A stretch of 64,000 bases of DNA from Toxotes chatareus (GCA_016801885.1 JAFBJY010000132.1:1-64000); one strand, 5' to 3'. Shown: positions 23,573-34,214, counted from the stretch's first letter. The notes: generated from the sequence alone by a model not told the origin. Made by a program: numbers and translations.

Positions 23573-26500
23573 TTAACGACCGCCACCAGGCGGTCCAGCA
23601 GGCTTGTCTGGATGAGCATTGTGGAAATCCCTAATGAGCTGGGGGTCCAGAATGAGGGACTTGAGACCCAGGAACGCTCCTCCGGGCAATAACCCTCCCA
23701 GTCCACGAGGTATTGGAGCCCCCTACCCCGACGGGCGAACATCCAGTAGCGGGCGGACAGTGAAAGCCGGCCAGTCATCCACAATCTGGGCAGGTGGAGG
23801 GGGCGGCAGGAGGGCTGAGGGGCTGGAGGAAAAAGGCTTGAGCAGAGAGACATGGAAAGGAGGGTGGATACTGAAGGGGGGAAGCTTCAGGCATAAAGAC
23901 ACAGGGTTAATGATTTTCTCTACCTCGAAGGGGCCTATGAACTTGGGAGAGAGCTTTTGGATTCGGTCTTGAGGGGAATGTCTTTGGTGGAGAGCCAAAC
24001 CTTTTGACCTGGGGTGTATACGGAGCAGGGTTTTTGGTGATGATCAGCCTGTCTTTTGTAGGTGGAGGTGGTTTGAGGAGAGCCCTCACGGGCCTCAGTC
24101 CAGACCCGTTTGCAACGGGTCATGTGGGCCTGGACTGAGGGAACAGCTAGATCTTGGTCATCCTCGGGGAAGAGGGGTGGCTGATAGCCCAGCGAGCACT
24201 CAAAGGGGGAGAGACCGGTAGCGGAGGAGACTAGGGAATTGTGGGCATATTCAATCCAAGGAAGGTGAGATGACCAGGAGGAGGGATTATGGGAGGTGAG
24301 ACAGCAGAGAGTAGTCTCAAGGGCTTGGTTAGTGCGTTCTGTCTGTCCGTTGGACTGGGGATGAAACCCGGAGGAAAGGCTGACTGTAGCGCCGAGAGAG
24401 CTGCAAAAAGCTTTCCACACCTGTGACGTGAACTGTGGGCCCCTGTCGGAAACAATATCTGAGGGAATGCCATGGAGCCGGAAAACCTGTGAAACTAGGA
24501 CGTCAGCTGTCTCTCGGGCAGATGGTAGTTTTGGTAAGGGGATGAAATGAGCGGTTTTGGAGAAACGGTCAACCACAGTGAGTATGGTGGAGTGTCCATT
24601 GGAGGGGGGTAAACCAGTAACAAAGTCTATGGCTATGTGAGACCAGGGACGGTGTGGAATGGGCAGGGGAAGTAGCTCTCCAGCCGGAGACCGGTGAGAG
24701 GATTTGTTACGGGAGCAGGTCAAGCAGGCTGCAATGTAGGAGCGGGCGTCTGAGTCCAGGGAAGGCCACCAAAAATAGTTTCGGAGAAGGGAGAGAGTCC
24801 TTTTAATTCCCGGGTGACAGGAGACTTTGGAGCCATGGGCCCACTGGAGGACAGCGGAGCGAACTGCCTGAGGAACATAGTGCTTGTCCGGGGGACCGGA
24901 ACCAGGGTCAGGCTCCTCCAGCAGGGCAGCACGCAACTCAGTCATGAAAGGCCAGGTCAGGGCTCCTATCATGCAGGAAGTTGGCAAGATGGTGTCGAGG
25001 GTGGGAGGAGAGGGCTCGGAGTCGAATGAACGTGAGAGAGCGTCGGGTTTGATGTTTTGGACCCTGGCCGGTAAGTGATGGTAAACCTAAACCGACCAAA
25101 AAAGAGCGCCCAGCGAGCCTGACGAGAATTTAATCTTTTTGCAGACTGAAGATACGCCAAATTCTTATGGTCGGTCCACACCACAAATGGCTGCTCGGCA
25201 CCTTCCAACCAGTGTCTCCACTCCTCTAATGCCAACTTCACTGCCAGGAGTTCTCTGTTACCAACATCATAGTTGCGTTCTGCTGGGGAGAGACGTCTGG
25301 AGAAGTAAGCACAGGGGTGGAGTTTTTGGTCAGCCTGGGAGCGTTGTGAAAGGACGGCCCCCACGCCCACGTCTGAGGCGTCCACCTCAACCACAAACTG
25401 GCGAGCCGGATCGGGTTGGGTCAGGACAGGTGCAGAGGTGAAACGTCTTTTGAGGTCGGTGAACGCCTGCTCCGCTTCAGACGTCCACTGAAAGGAGAGA
25501 GAGGTGGAAGTTAACCGAGTGAGTGGTGCTGCGATGGTACTGTAATTACGGACGAACCGTCTGTAAAAGTTAGCAAACCCCAAGAACCTCTGCAGCTGTT
25601 TCCTGGTTGAGGGGGAAGGCCAATTTACCACTGCTTGAATTTTGCTCGGGTCAGCCTGTACCTGGCCCTGCTTGATGATGAAGCCGAGGAACGAGACCGT
25701 GTCAGAGTGAAACTCGCACTTCTCCGCCTTGACATACAATCTGTTTTCCAATAACCTTTGGAGTACAAGGCGAACATGCTGTCGGTGCTGATGTGGGTCC
25801 TGGGAAAAGATCAGAATGTCATCCAGATATTACACGAATACAATGCGGTTCAAAAGGTCTCTGAGAACATCATTGACCATGGCCTGGAAAACCGCAGGGG
25901 CATTAGTTAGACCAAATGGCATTACCAAATATTCATAGTGACCGAGAGGGGTGTTGAACGCAGTTTTCCATTCGTCCCCCTCTCTGATTCTTACCAGGTG
26001 GTAGGCATTTCTGAGGTCCAATTTTGTGAAAATGGTGGAACCGTGGAGTGACTCTAGAGCTGTGGAGATGAGGGGAAGTGGGTATTTGTTTTTGACCGTG
26101 ACGTTATTCAGTTCCTTATAATCTATACAAGGCCGGAGGGTCTTATCTTTCTTTTCCACGAAAAAGAATCCTGCCCCCAGAGGAGATGAGGAAGGACGGA
26201 TGATTCCTGATTTCAGAGCGTCATTAATGTAAGTTTCCATAGCCTCCCTTTCTGGCTTGGACATGTTAAAAAGACGGCCAGAGGGGAGAGGAGAACCAGG
26301 TAGCAAGTCTATGGTGCAGTCATAAGGCCTATGTGGTGGGAGAGACAAGGCTTTACTCTTACTGAAAACCTCTCCCAGGTCATGGTATTCAGTGGGGATA
26401 GAGGATAGGTCTGGAGTCTGGAGCATGGGGTCCGGTTCAGGATTCTTCCCTGAGGGAGGCAGAGCAGAAAGTAAGCAGGATTGATGACACTGAATCGACC

Positions 26501-26879
26501 AGTTTAATATTTTACCAGAGGCCCAATCAATGTGAGGGTTGTGGATCTTAAGCCAGGGGAAACCAAGTACCAGGGGAGTAAGGGGAGCAGAAAAAATCAA
26601 AAAGGAAATATGTTCATGGTGATTCCCTGAGAGGATGAGGTGAAGAGGTTCGGTCTGGTGAGTTACCTTAGCCAGGTATTTGCCGTTCAGGGCACAGACG
26701 GGGATAGATCCAGTGAGAGGACGTACCTTGATTCCTGCTTGCTTAACCAATTCGGAATCCAGAAAGTTCTGCTCGGCCCCCGAGTCGATGAGAGCGGAGA
26801 GGAAGAGAGGTTCTTCGAGTTGGAGGGAAGCTTGGATCTGAAGTCTAGGGAGATTTGATGTAGGGGGATCGTTGCCCAC
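23573..26879 (-). pseudogene. pol: Gypsy pol, broken by a stop and frameshifts
   Basis: Protease ALIDSGAEQNFLD is near 26790. The reverse transcriptase has TLRPCIDYKELNN, FTKLDLRNAYHLVRI (motif A) and YLVMPFGLTNAPAVFQ. The motif C region reads IVFV-stop-YLDDILIFS (25830 downward): an extra three bases put TAA immediately before the catalytic YLDD. RNase H: VVEVDASDVGVGAVL, GNRELLAVKLALEEWRHWLEG and VWTDHKNL. A one-base deletion in an A run near 25050 shifts the frame. The integrase has the HHCC finger (HPGIKRTLSLLRN...CLTCSRNK), IAIDFVTGLP (Asp), DIVSDRGPQF (Asp) and QSNGQTERTNQALE (Glu). Frameshifts near 23955 and 23735 precede the C-terminal chromodomain (LQYLVDWEGYCPEERSWV), itself followed by another shift. 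The final residues KPAGPPGGGR end at TAA 23573. All catalytic motifs are present, so only the frame is lost. Confidence 0.92.
25827..25829 (-). other. In-frame stop directly before the reverse-transcriptase YLDD
   Basis: Minus-strand codons read GTG TAA TAT CTG GAT GAC. Related elements have V-Y-L-D-D without the extra codon, so a 3-bp insertion (ATA duplication) creates the stop without shifting the frame. (Coordinates mark the base triplet next to the end of the upstream frame; allow a shift of about three bases.). Confidence 0.6.
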
Positions 26880-26886
26880 CAGACTC

Positions 26887-27894
26887 CTATTTGTACTGGT
26901 GGGCCGCAGAGTTTGGGCGTGATGGACAGGAATAGATCAAGTGACCGGTTTTGCCACAGTACAGGCGCTCACCCGCTCTCAGTCGGCGGCTGCGCTCCTC
27001 TGGCGTGAGTCGGGCTCGGCCTAGTTGCATGGGTTCCTCTGAACTCGCGGCTGGAGTCTGAGCAGGTGACACGGCGCAGGTAGGCGAAACCCCCCTGTCC
27101 GACAGGCATCGCTCGGGGTTCCGGCGAGAGGGTGGAGAGAGCCGGACGGCGCGCTCGCGTCTCCTTTCTCTCCTCCGGGAGTCTAAACGGATCATAAGGG
27201 ATATTAGTTCATTCAATGAATCCGGTTCATCTCTGGCCGTGAGCTCATCCTTAAGCTCCTCACGCAAACCGTTGATGAACCCCGCACGAAGAGCTGCTTC
27301 ATTCCATCCAGCTTCCGCAGCCAGTGTTCTGAAATCAATGGCGAGTCGCCACGCTCCGGGAACCCTGTCTGATGTTTAAAAGTCTTTTTGAAGCGTTAGC
27401 AGGGGCATCGGGGTGACAGAACACCAGTTTAAACTCCGTAAGAAAATAGGAAAAGAGTACCTGCTCATCCCTGTTTCCCCCAGGAAAGCTTCTGCCCACG
27501 TGAGAGCTCGATCCCTTAACAGGCCGACCATGTAGGCGATTTTACTCCTGTCAGCTTGATAAGCATTAGGTTGCATCAAAAAGAAGTGTTGGCACTGAAG
27601 TAAAAAACCCTTACTTTTGTCCGGGTCGCCATGGAACAGTTCGGGAGTGGGAACAGGCACGTCCGCTTGAGCCGGTATTCCCGAGGCGGAAGCGGTGCCG
27701 AGCTCGGACGTAGCCGCAGACACCGGATTAGTCCGCTGTGCTAGCGATTCCACCGCCAAGCCGATCTGTGAGATCTGATGTCCCAGGGAATGCTGACTTT
27801 CTTGTAGCTCCTGAAGAAGCTGTAGTTGGCGACCGATGATTATGCCATGGCTGGATACTGCCTGCCGAAGATTGTCCGCGTCTGCTGGATCCAT
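26887..27894 (-). pseudogene. gag: Gypsy gag, frameshifted, zinc knuckle with a lost cysteine
   Basis: ATG at 27894 starts MDPADADNLRQAVSSHG. A coiled-coil-like Q/E-rich segment (LQLLQELQESQHSLGHQI) is followed by PELFHGDPDKSKGFLLQCQHFF, the retrotransposon gag core, and RDRALTWAEAFLGET. Frameshifts near 27480 and 27350 interrupt the core; the frame resumes at REELKDELTARDEPDSLNELI. An arginine-rich linker leads to the zinc knuckle GERLYCGKTGHLIYSCP, which keeps C-x4-H-x4-C but has arginine (CGC) where the first cysteine (TGC) is expected three residues earlier. The frame ends at TAG 26889-26887. The pol frame is open across this point in a different register, so gag and pol overlap slightly or the junction is itself shifted. 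Confidence 0.88.
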
Positions 27895-27903
27895 TTTGTC
27901 TTG

Positions 27904-27913
27904 GCCAGATCGT
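27904..27913 (-). promoter_or_regulatory. Self-complementary primer-binding site
   Basis: Two bases inside the 5' LTR the minus strand reads ACGATCTGGC, the exact reverse complement of GCCAGATCGT located in the LTR (plus-strand 28243-28252 in the 5' LTR), about 30 bp downstream of its TATA box. A transcript starting there would carry at its 5' end the sequence that pairs with the primer-binding site. This matches the tRNA-independent self-priming established for Tf1 and its sushi relatives. Confidence 0.75.
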
Positions 27914-27915
27914 TC

Positions 27916-28469
27916 TGTCATGCTCAGAGTCAGTCAGGGCCAGGACCCAATAGCAGGACGTAGGCAGCTTCGGGAGTAAAAAACAGTTTATTCACAGAGA
28001 AAACAAAAGAATAACCAAAAGAACTAAGGGCGGCAGGGTATCCCGGAAAACAGTGTCGGCTGAGGGAAGGGAACACGGGGAGGAGGAGACCGGCGGAGTC
28101 TGCAAGGAGGGAGAGGTGAGCGGTTAGGAGAGGGGCAAAAAGGTAAGTCGACAAAACCACAAAGGAGAAGATTCAAAGCACTTAATCACAAAGAGGAAAA
28201 AATCACGAGGCTCATAGATCTAGTCACCGGGAAGATGGCGGTACGATCTGGCGAGGACCGACTGGAAAACTGAGTCTCTTATACTCTGAGAGGGAGGTAG
28301 GTTGCCACCAGGATGAGCACAGGTGATTGGAATCGTCCTGATGAGGAGGACCCAGCCAGGAAAACGCCAAGCCACGCCCACACCAACCAGACAGACAAAA
28401 AGAGAAAACAAACAGAAAAAGAGACCACCAACAGACAATCCCCAGAGGCAGCAGAGCTACCTCATGACA
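27916..28469 (-). repeat. 5' LTR and promoter of the Gypsy element
   Basis: 554 bp. Plus-strand CTTATA at 28278-28283 is TATAAG on the coding strand. The presumed transcription start, about 28-30 bp further, falls at the CTCGCCAGATCGT motif (plus-strand 28243-28252). The polyadenylation signal AATAAA lies about 70 bp before the LTR 3' end. The sequence is nearly identical to 1998-2502. Confidence 0.95.
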
Positions 28470-30249
28470 CTTTTACTTGGTAAGTCAGGTGCCTCCCTTA
28501 TATGTATGCATGCATTTTAAAATTGTTTTTCAAATTATTAATATTAATATTAATATAATGCAGGAGACCTTGGACGGCATGGGACAGGTCCTGTTTATGA
28601 GATGCTCTCAAAAAAATACAACAGAGCTGCCCAGAACTCGACACTATGTATTATTAAATGGCTCTATTAAATGCTGTACTCTGATCAATCACTGGTCAGT
28701 CACTATATATATATTCTAATCACTATATTCTAAGGTCTGTTATTTCTGTATAACAGAAAGTTGCTATGTATAACAGCTAATGTAGTAGAGACCCTGGGAT
28801 TACTGGCGTTGGTTCAGGTTTCTCACCAAGTTCACACCAAGTGTGTGGGCCAGGACACCTACTTAAGGCCTAAACTTCCCTGTATAGCTATCTTCGAATG
28901 ACGAGGCAGGTGATGGAGCATTCAGGGGTTTTATTGCTCTCTCAGCAGGCAAGGAGGTCATGTGATTCTCTATCAAATACAATAAAGTATAATGAATAAA
29001 AAATTAAGGCTCTTAATAGTCAATAAACATAACATAAACAGTACTGATATCACTATATCTCCATTTGCCGCTAATTCCCACTATCCCAGCTATTAAACAC
29101 AGTTCACCTTACAACTAGTAGGTTAACACACATATATAAACAACATCATACAGCGACATTCACATAACGCTCAAAACGTAACACTAACGACTCAAGTCAA
29201 TAACAATAAACATGACGTGACGTGATGCACACTCAGTCCGAAGGGCGAGCTAAATGCTACAACTAGCTTGACAGCGCTAACATGGCTCGTGCTAGAGTTA
29301 CACCGCCGAACAACAGGGTGATTTCAAGCTGCAGGATGTAACACAATCAGTAAACGATACACACGTACTTACGTTGCACACACGCACAGACCGCTTGCCG
29401 TGACGTTGATTAACGGTTTAACTCGTAGCGTTACTCACTCTGCCGGCACATTGACTCACTCTGAATGCTGCCAGTTACCCAAAACAGCCAGCAGAGGGGG
29501 CCATCCCAAAGTGAGCCGACCAACACTACACTTACAAACGTCACACAATAACATAGAATATATAACTTTGGGGCCTTTTCTACAGCTAGGGATGCCGCTC
29601 TGATTGGCCAGGCTTCCGCTAATGGATAGATCCATGCTACTGTTTCAGAAAAACAAAGAGGAGTAGCGGATCGCTCTCTTAAAGCTGTGTGTGGTAATGA
29701 CAATGGCTTCTAATTATAAAAAAGCATTCACAGTTTTGTTACATGGGGAAACGGCATGAGAAAAACACAGACTTTACTTTCAACAACAAGAAAGAAAACA
29801 AATAAAACAAATAAAAGTTTCTGTCTGATCAGCTGTTGCTATGTGCACAGATTTAGGCTTGTTCATCATGGGCAGTTTTTTCAGAGGCAAGATCAAATTG
29901 TAACCAAAAATTTGTCTCAAATGATTTAATTCAGCAGTTAGCTGTGTAATAAGCTTCGCATCAGGGTTCTAGCCATACTGTCTGGGCTTAAGCCTTCTCT
30001 ACATTATCACTTACTTAACAGCTTACCATAAACTGTAATAAAAGAACAATTTTCTTTACCTTTGTAGGCACAAAAATTCAACAAGTTTAATACTAATGTG
30101 ACTTCATGTTAAATTGGACATGTCTTCAACAGAATTACACCAAAGACAACAAGACCCAGGGGATTATGGAGAAGAGCCAGTGGGATCTCAAAAAGATCCG
30201 TTTTCAACAGAACAGGCTGACCAGATTGGATGACTTGGTGCACACCTAC
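28470..30249 (+). pseudogene. MULE-transposase-like gene, 3' exons after the Gypsy insertion
   Basis: The interrupted exon resumes at 28470 and ends within ten bases at a GGTAAGT donor (28479 onward). An acceptor ATGCAG lies at about 28557-28562, followed by a block ETLDGMGQVLFMRCSQ. After a long gap an exon at about 30131-30249 (preceded by CAACAG, followed by GTAATG) encodes TQGIMEKSQWDLKKIRFQ and LTRLDDLVHTYK, a conserved block of the same unnamed fish family. The order and strand agree with 21184-23007, so one gene was split by the retrotransposon. The long gap includes the LTR-like insert at 28738-29702. Confidence 0.6.
28738..29702 (-). mobile_element. Possible solo LTR or other retroelement fragment
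   Basis: On the minus strand the interval begins TGTCATTACC (29702) and ends AGAAATAACA (28738), i.e. TG...CA. It has a CpG-rich 5' half and an AATAAAACCCC polyadenylation-type signal about 190 bp before its end. These are LTR features, but no target duplication is visible (AGGTC against ATGGC) and no second LTR is present, so the call is tentative. Confidence 0.35.
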
Positions 30250-31615
30250 AAGGTAATGCATTAAGCTCTTCTAAGAGAGTACCAGGACTGTCTAAAAATC
30301 AATATATTTTAGGGATCAAAATATGATCAGATAATGTACTTGATTTAAAGCTGTGTGTATTCAGTTTTGATGGTCTTCAATGTAGAAAGTGGGGGAAAAA
30401 ACATCGATAAAGTAGCTGATGAATAATTTCTTAATTTTTCCATTTATCAGAATTTCTAAATGTTGGTTTCAGAGGATAGAAGCTGTTTTGTTGTTGTTGA
30501 ATTTAAGTACAGAATAGTATGTCATATTTAAAAATACATCTCATAAATTACTTTATAAACAAGTATTCAATATTGTTAATCAATAATACACTCTTTGTCA
30601 CTATATGAAAGCACATAACATTACAGCTTTTTCTTATTGAATAATACTTCCTCTTACAGAGCACAGCAATTCATAAGACTTAACCAAAACAACTGCAGAT
30701 TAAAGTAAAAAAGTTTATTAAAACAGATGTCAAAAAATGGCAATCAATCAGTGCTTCACAAAATTTACTAGTCTTGTCACGTATCCACAATCCAAAATAG
30801 ACATCTGCAATTCCTCACTTGTTTAAGTAATGACAATACATCTCTCTGTTTATTGTAACAAGACCCACAGGGTACACTGTAAAACCCGATAAGTTAATTT
30901 AACTCAAAATAATAGTTGAAACTGATTACAGTGAAAATTTTAAGTAACAAAACTCAATTTTGTGAATTAAAGAAACAGTCTTTATTAAGCAGCTTTTACT
31001 AGGTAATTTTAAGTGTCACTAACTTTATTTGACAAGTCAAAGAAACATTCTTAATTAAGTCACCTTTACTATATAGTTTGTTTTCACAGTGCAATTCAAA
31101 ATCAAGTATGGATAACTTAATTCTTAATACTTAATTCTAAGTATTTAACCTCTCAGTAATAAATAGTTTACTGAGAGATTAACTTAAACCTTTTACATTT
31201 AAACAAGCTGTACACACTTTCCTAGAATTAGTCTTTAATTGATTTTAACTTAAAACTTCATGATAGCATATTTATTTATTTATTTTAAAAACTGATCACA
31301 TAAAAATTATTAAGTAGCTTTAACTCAAAATTGCTAAAGGTTCATATTTTAAAATTACAAACAGGTTAAGACAGACAATTTAAATGCAAGATACTCATCT
31401 ATTAAGTAACCTCAAGACATTATCCAAATGTGAACTACAAAAATTGTTCAACACCAGTAAATATATTATACAAAAACAGTGCAAGGGTCTTGAGAAATGG
31501 CCTGAGGAAATAGAACTTCCCAAAGTGGATAACAGATAAAATCATCTGTCACAGTATACAAAACATTTTGTTGTAATAAGGCTTGCTTTATGCAAGAGTA
31601 ATGACCTTGCTTCTG
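30250..31615. repeat. A/T-rich interspersed repeat with ACACTGTAAAA motif
   Basis: From about 30872 the sequence reads TACACTGTAAAACCCGATAAGTTAATTTAACTC and continues as degenerate AAGTTAACTTAA-type sequence to about 31380. In my recollection 'acactgtaaaaaac..taagttaact' is a very common teleost interspersed repeat. Before 30872 and after 31380 nothing is recognised. Confidence 0.45.
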
Positions 31616-31829
31616 CAGAGTGCAGACGCTTTTCTGCTTGCTCCTGCCAGCTATTCTTCTTTTACTTTTTTTTTCACAATTAAATTTTTATGACATTCTT
31701 TTTATTGCACTCAAGATTTTAACTACTGGATACTTGATTTCAGCTACTGGATACTTGGATTTTAATTTCCCAACAACCCAACAGACCAGCTACAGCTTAG
31801 TTTTGTCTATTCCTCAGCCGGGTTGAGAA

Positions 31830-32256
31830 ATGTCTGGCGTACACAACATAACAAACTCACTTTGCCGAACCTGCTGGAAATATCTTAAGGAAATCACTGA
31901 GCTCCAGGCAAAGATTTTTGCTCTGGAAGCTGAAAAGGGACTTCATGAGACTCTCTCTATCACACTTGGTGGTAAGAAGGCTAAATCTTTGTCCACAAAA
32001 AAGCAGTGTTAATTATGATACTTCTGTCTCTGATAAGCTAAACTTGGACGACACTGTGTCCTTTCCAAAACTCGCAAAAGCAGGACCTGAACAGACTGAT
32101 GCCGCCTGGCATACATTCTGTGCCAAGCCAAAATGACACAGAAAGAGAAAGGTGAATGCTGATCATGCTGGAGTATATGCTGCATCACCAGGTATACAGC
32201 TCCGAAACAAATACTGTCTGAGCTGAATGTAAACGAACCACTAAACACTGCTGTAA
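31830..32256 (+). pseudogene. LINE-type ORF1 N-terminal fragment with coiled coil
   Basis: ATG at 31830 opens MSGVHNITNSLCRTCWKYLKE followed by a leucine-heptad helix (ITELQAKIFALEAEKGLH). A second register continues with DAAWHTFCAKPK and then QLRNKYC-like sequence. 'SLCRSC..Y..EI..L...I..LE' plus 'W..FGAKPK' is the layout of ORF1-like proteins adjoining fish LINE elements. A TAA and a frameshift at about 32010 break the frame and it stops at the piggyBac boundary (TTAA 32257). Confidence 0.4.
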
Positions 32257-33269
32257 TTAACCCCTTAACATTCCAACGGCCTGTCGGCGGGCCATCATGC
32301 TATTTCTCGGACATGTCTGTGTTTCATTCTACCTACATAACTACTACATTTAAGGTGATGCATATGCAGCACATCATTTGAAAGCTGAAAGTTTTATCTT
32401 TTCAGTGATATAAACATTTACAAGATAAAACAACTAGGTAGAACTAAACCATCAAAGTAATAACTGTAGTCGCTTATTATTTTTATTTTTTTACAAGTCA
32501 CCCTGAGGTTCAACACACAGGGCAACAACAACAAAAATGGTCTTGTTTTGTCGGGAAATGTCCAAAGAATCACGTCCATTGGAAAAATACAGTCAAAAAC
32601 ATGTTTTTAGGTGCATAAATGATCAAAAGTTGCAATCGAATCGTTCCAACTGGAAAATACAGCGCACTATTTCTCCTTCGGTTCTATGTTTTGTCGCCTC
32701 TGTTTTGTTTTGAAAGTTGATCCCATGGAGCTTGGTTTGTAGTCCCTTCCCTCTGCTTTTGATTGACACCTCATTTGACCATCCAGGAAGCTCTATGCCC
32801 TGCCCACAGCCAGAAATAGCCAATGAGAGACTCTATCACGTGAAAGTATACCCCCTACTCTTACGCTTGTCGTTTCTGCCTATCATATCTTATGCTGAAT
32901 CTGCTCTAATGGTCGTGTAGCCAATGAAATTCCAGTCATAGGGATGTGTCACATGTTGGGGTTGCGGAAGGAGGAGGGGCTACACGACCGTGCGTAAACA
33001 AATATACTGGATGTCAGCTAGTCGTGCGTACGTGTATAAAAACAGTAGTGAGACTGTTCTTGTGACTCGGCTTACTAAAAAGTGCTAAAAACCAAACCAA
33101 ACAAACCGGTTCCAAGGAGGTGTCAGCTCCCATCGTTCACTTCAAAGAGCTGGCTCTAAGAGCCATTTCGGTCGCGACTGGCACGTCACTAAAAACAGGT
33201 GAGACCGTCAACCTCAGAGTTGTCCAAACTGTTCCTCAAAGGGCCGTGTGGCTGCAAGTAAAATGCAGA

Positions 33270-33312
33270 GAGTAATTTCCCCAGGAGGAATCAATAAAAT
33301 AATTAAAACTAA
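33270..33312 (+). repeat. LINE 3'-tail remnant
   Basis: GAGAGTAATTTCCCCAGGAGGAATCAATAAAATAATTAAAAC has the same layout as the Rex1/L2-type tail at 15733-15785 and 52559-52612. It sits in the piggyBac leader as a very short 5'-truncated insertion. Confidence 0.55.
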
Positions 33313-33393
33313 TGAGCACACAGTTTGACCAGTCAACTATCTGAAGATCAGTTGATTAAATGAGTCAAGTCTGGTGTGCTGCTGCTTGGTTGG

Positions 33394-33400
33394 TATAAAA
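33394..33400 (+). promoter_or_regulatory. TATA box of the piggyBac transposase
   Basis: TATAAAA lies 61-67 bp upstream of the transposase ATG at 33461, a plausible core promoter spacing with a short 5' untranslated leader. Confidence 0.5.
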
Positions 33401-33460
33401 ACCTGCAGCCACACGACCCTTTGTGGAACAGTTTGCAGAGTTTACAGCAATTTGAGAGAT

Positions 33461-34214
33461 GGTGAAACGCACAGAAAAGAAGAAATTCACTGTTGTGGAG
33501 GCGACTGAGGAATGTAGAAGAAGGGAAAGTGACTTTTCCAACGTGGACGTATCCGATGCAGAAAGTTTGGTGTCATTTGTTGACTCAGTTGCAGAAGATA
33601 TGTTCCTAGAAGGAGGAGATGTCGTTCTTGACAAGTAAGTGTGACATCTCATACTTTATACACTTACCATAAATACAATTTAGCCGTAAAAACATTTTGT
33701 AAACTTAGTAAATGAAAAAGTTGTTGCATCCTTTGTTCTTGCTTTGTTTACCTGTGTGGGGTAAGCCTTAGTAGGGGGAGATTTACCTAAGACTGACGTG
33801 AGACAAACAGTGAATACAGATACAGTAGTTCTGTGAATGAACGCCTGATTTATTTATTTATTTATTTTTTACATTTTAGGCAAATTGATTCAGCTGAGTC
33901 TGCTGATTAAGAGACAGAGAGTGAGCCAGGTGACTCTTCTACTGCCCCTGCCAAGAGGTCACGGACAACTCGGGCAAGCAGTAGCTTCTCAACTGAGTAT
34001 ACCCCAACCCCCCTCAGTACATCCACCAGAAAAGCAAGAGGTAGAGGCAGGGGGAAGGGGAGGGGCCGAGGAAGAGGCAGTAGTAGCAGACAAAAAGACA
34101 CATAATCTGAGGAGAGGTGGTGTGGTGTTGATGAGGCTGACATAACACCACCCCAGCCCACTTTCCATCCTGCACGACAACCAGGATTACAGCTGTTGGC
34201 TACAGCTACACTGT
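33461..34214 (+). pseudogene. piggyBac transposase N-terminus, two exons with two stops
   Basis: Exon 1 (33461-33634) starts MVKRTEKKKFTVVEATEE, is rich in acidic residues, and ends in AA|GTAAGT. Exon 2 starts at 33880 after TTTTAG. The frame contains TAA at 33908-33910 and TAA at 34103-34105 but otherwise stays open through a GRGRGKGRGRGRG tract (AT-hook-like or nuclear signal) and ERWCGVDEADITPPQPTFHPARQPG. The last string is the start of the piggyBac transposase domain ('W....D..P....F.P...PG'). Coding identity is lost at about 34204-34214 where a repeat begins. The intron is 245 bp with T-rich 3' end. Confidence 0.7.

Larger units (their letters stand above)
23008..28469 (-). mobile_element. 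Complete Gypsy retrotransposon, sushi/Tf1 type with chromodomain
   Basis: The 5462-bp element lies on the minus strand with two 554-bp LTRs, a primer-binding site, gag, pol (protease, reverse transcriptase, RNase H, integrase, chromodomain) and a polypurine tract. The flanks read CTTTC (23003-23007) and CTTTT (28470-28474), a 5-bp target duplication with one difference. The LTRs differ at only four positions in 554. The insertion sits in a coding exon of the MULE-like gene, splitting the codons after FLPQSG. Despite its recent age by LTR identity, gag and pol carry at least seven small frameshifts plus one in-frame stop. Confidence 0.95.
32257..34214 (+). mobile_element. piggyBac element, 5' portion
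   Basis: TTAA at 32257-32260 followed by CCCCTTAACATTCC marks a candidate 5' terminus (piggyBac inserts at TTAA and its ends begin with C-rich strings). About 1.2 kb of leader, partly overwritten by other repeats, precedes the transposase start at 33461. The body stops at about 34214 in an ACTGTAAAAA repeat, and the catalytic part reappears at 47625 on the same strand. Confidence 0.6.

Noticed and set aside
24814..25441. Plus-strand frames opposite Gypsy pol
   Set aside because: Shadows of the RNase H and integrase coding strand.
23008..28469. Repeated units spaced about 5 kb apart considered as a CRISPR-like or segmental duplication
   Set aside because: They are the two LTRs of one retrotransposon, with PBS, PPT and gag-pol between them.
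28738..29702. Firm call of a complete solo LTR
   Set aside because: TG...CA ends and an AATAAA are present but the flanks AGGTC and ATGGC do not match, so it is kept only as a tentative feature.
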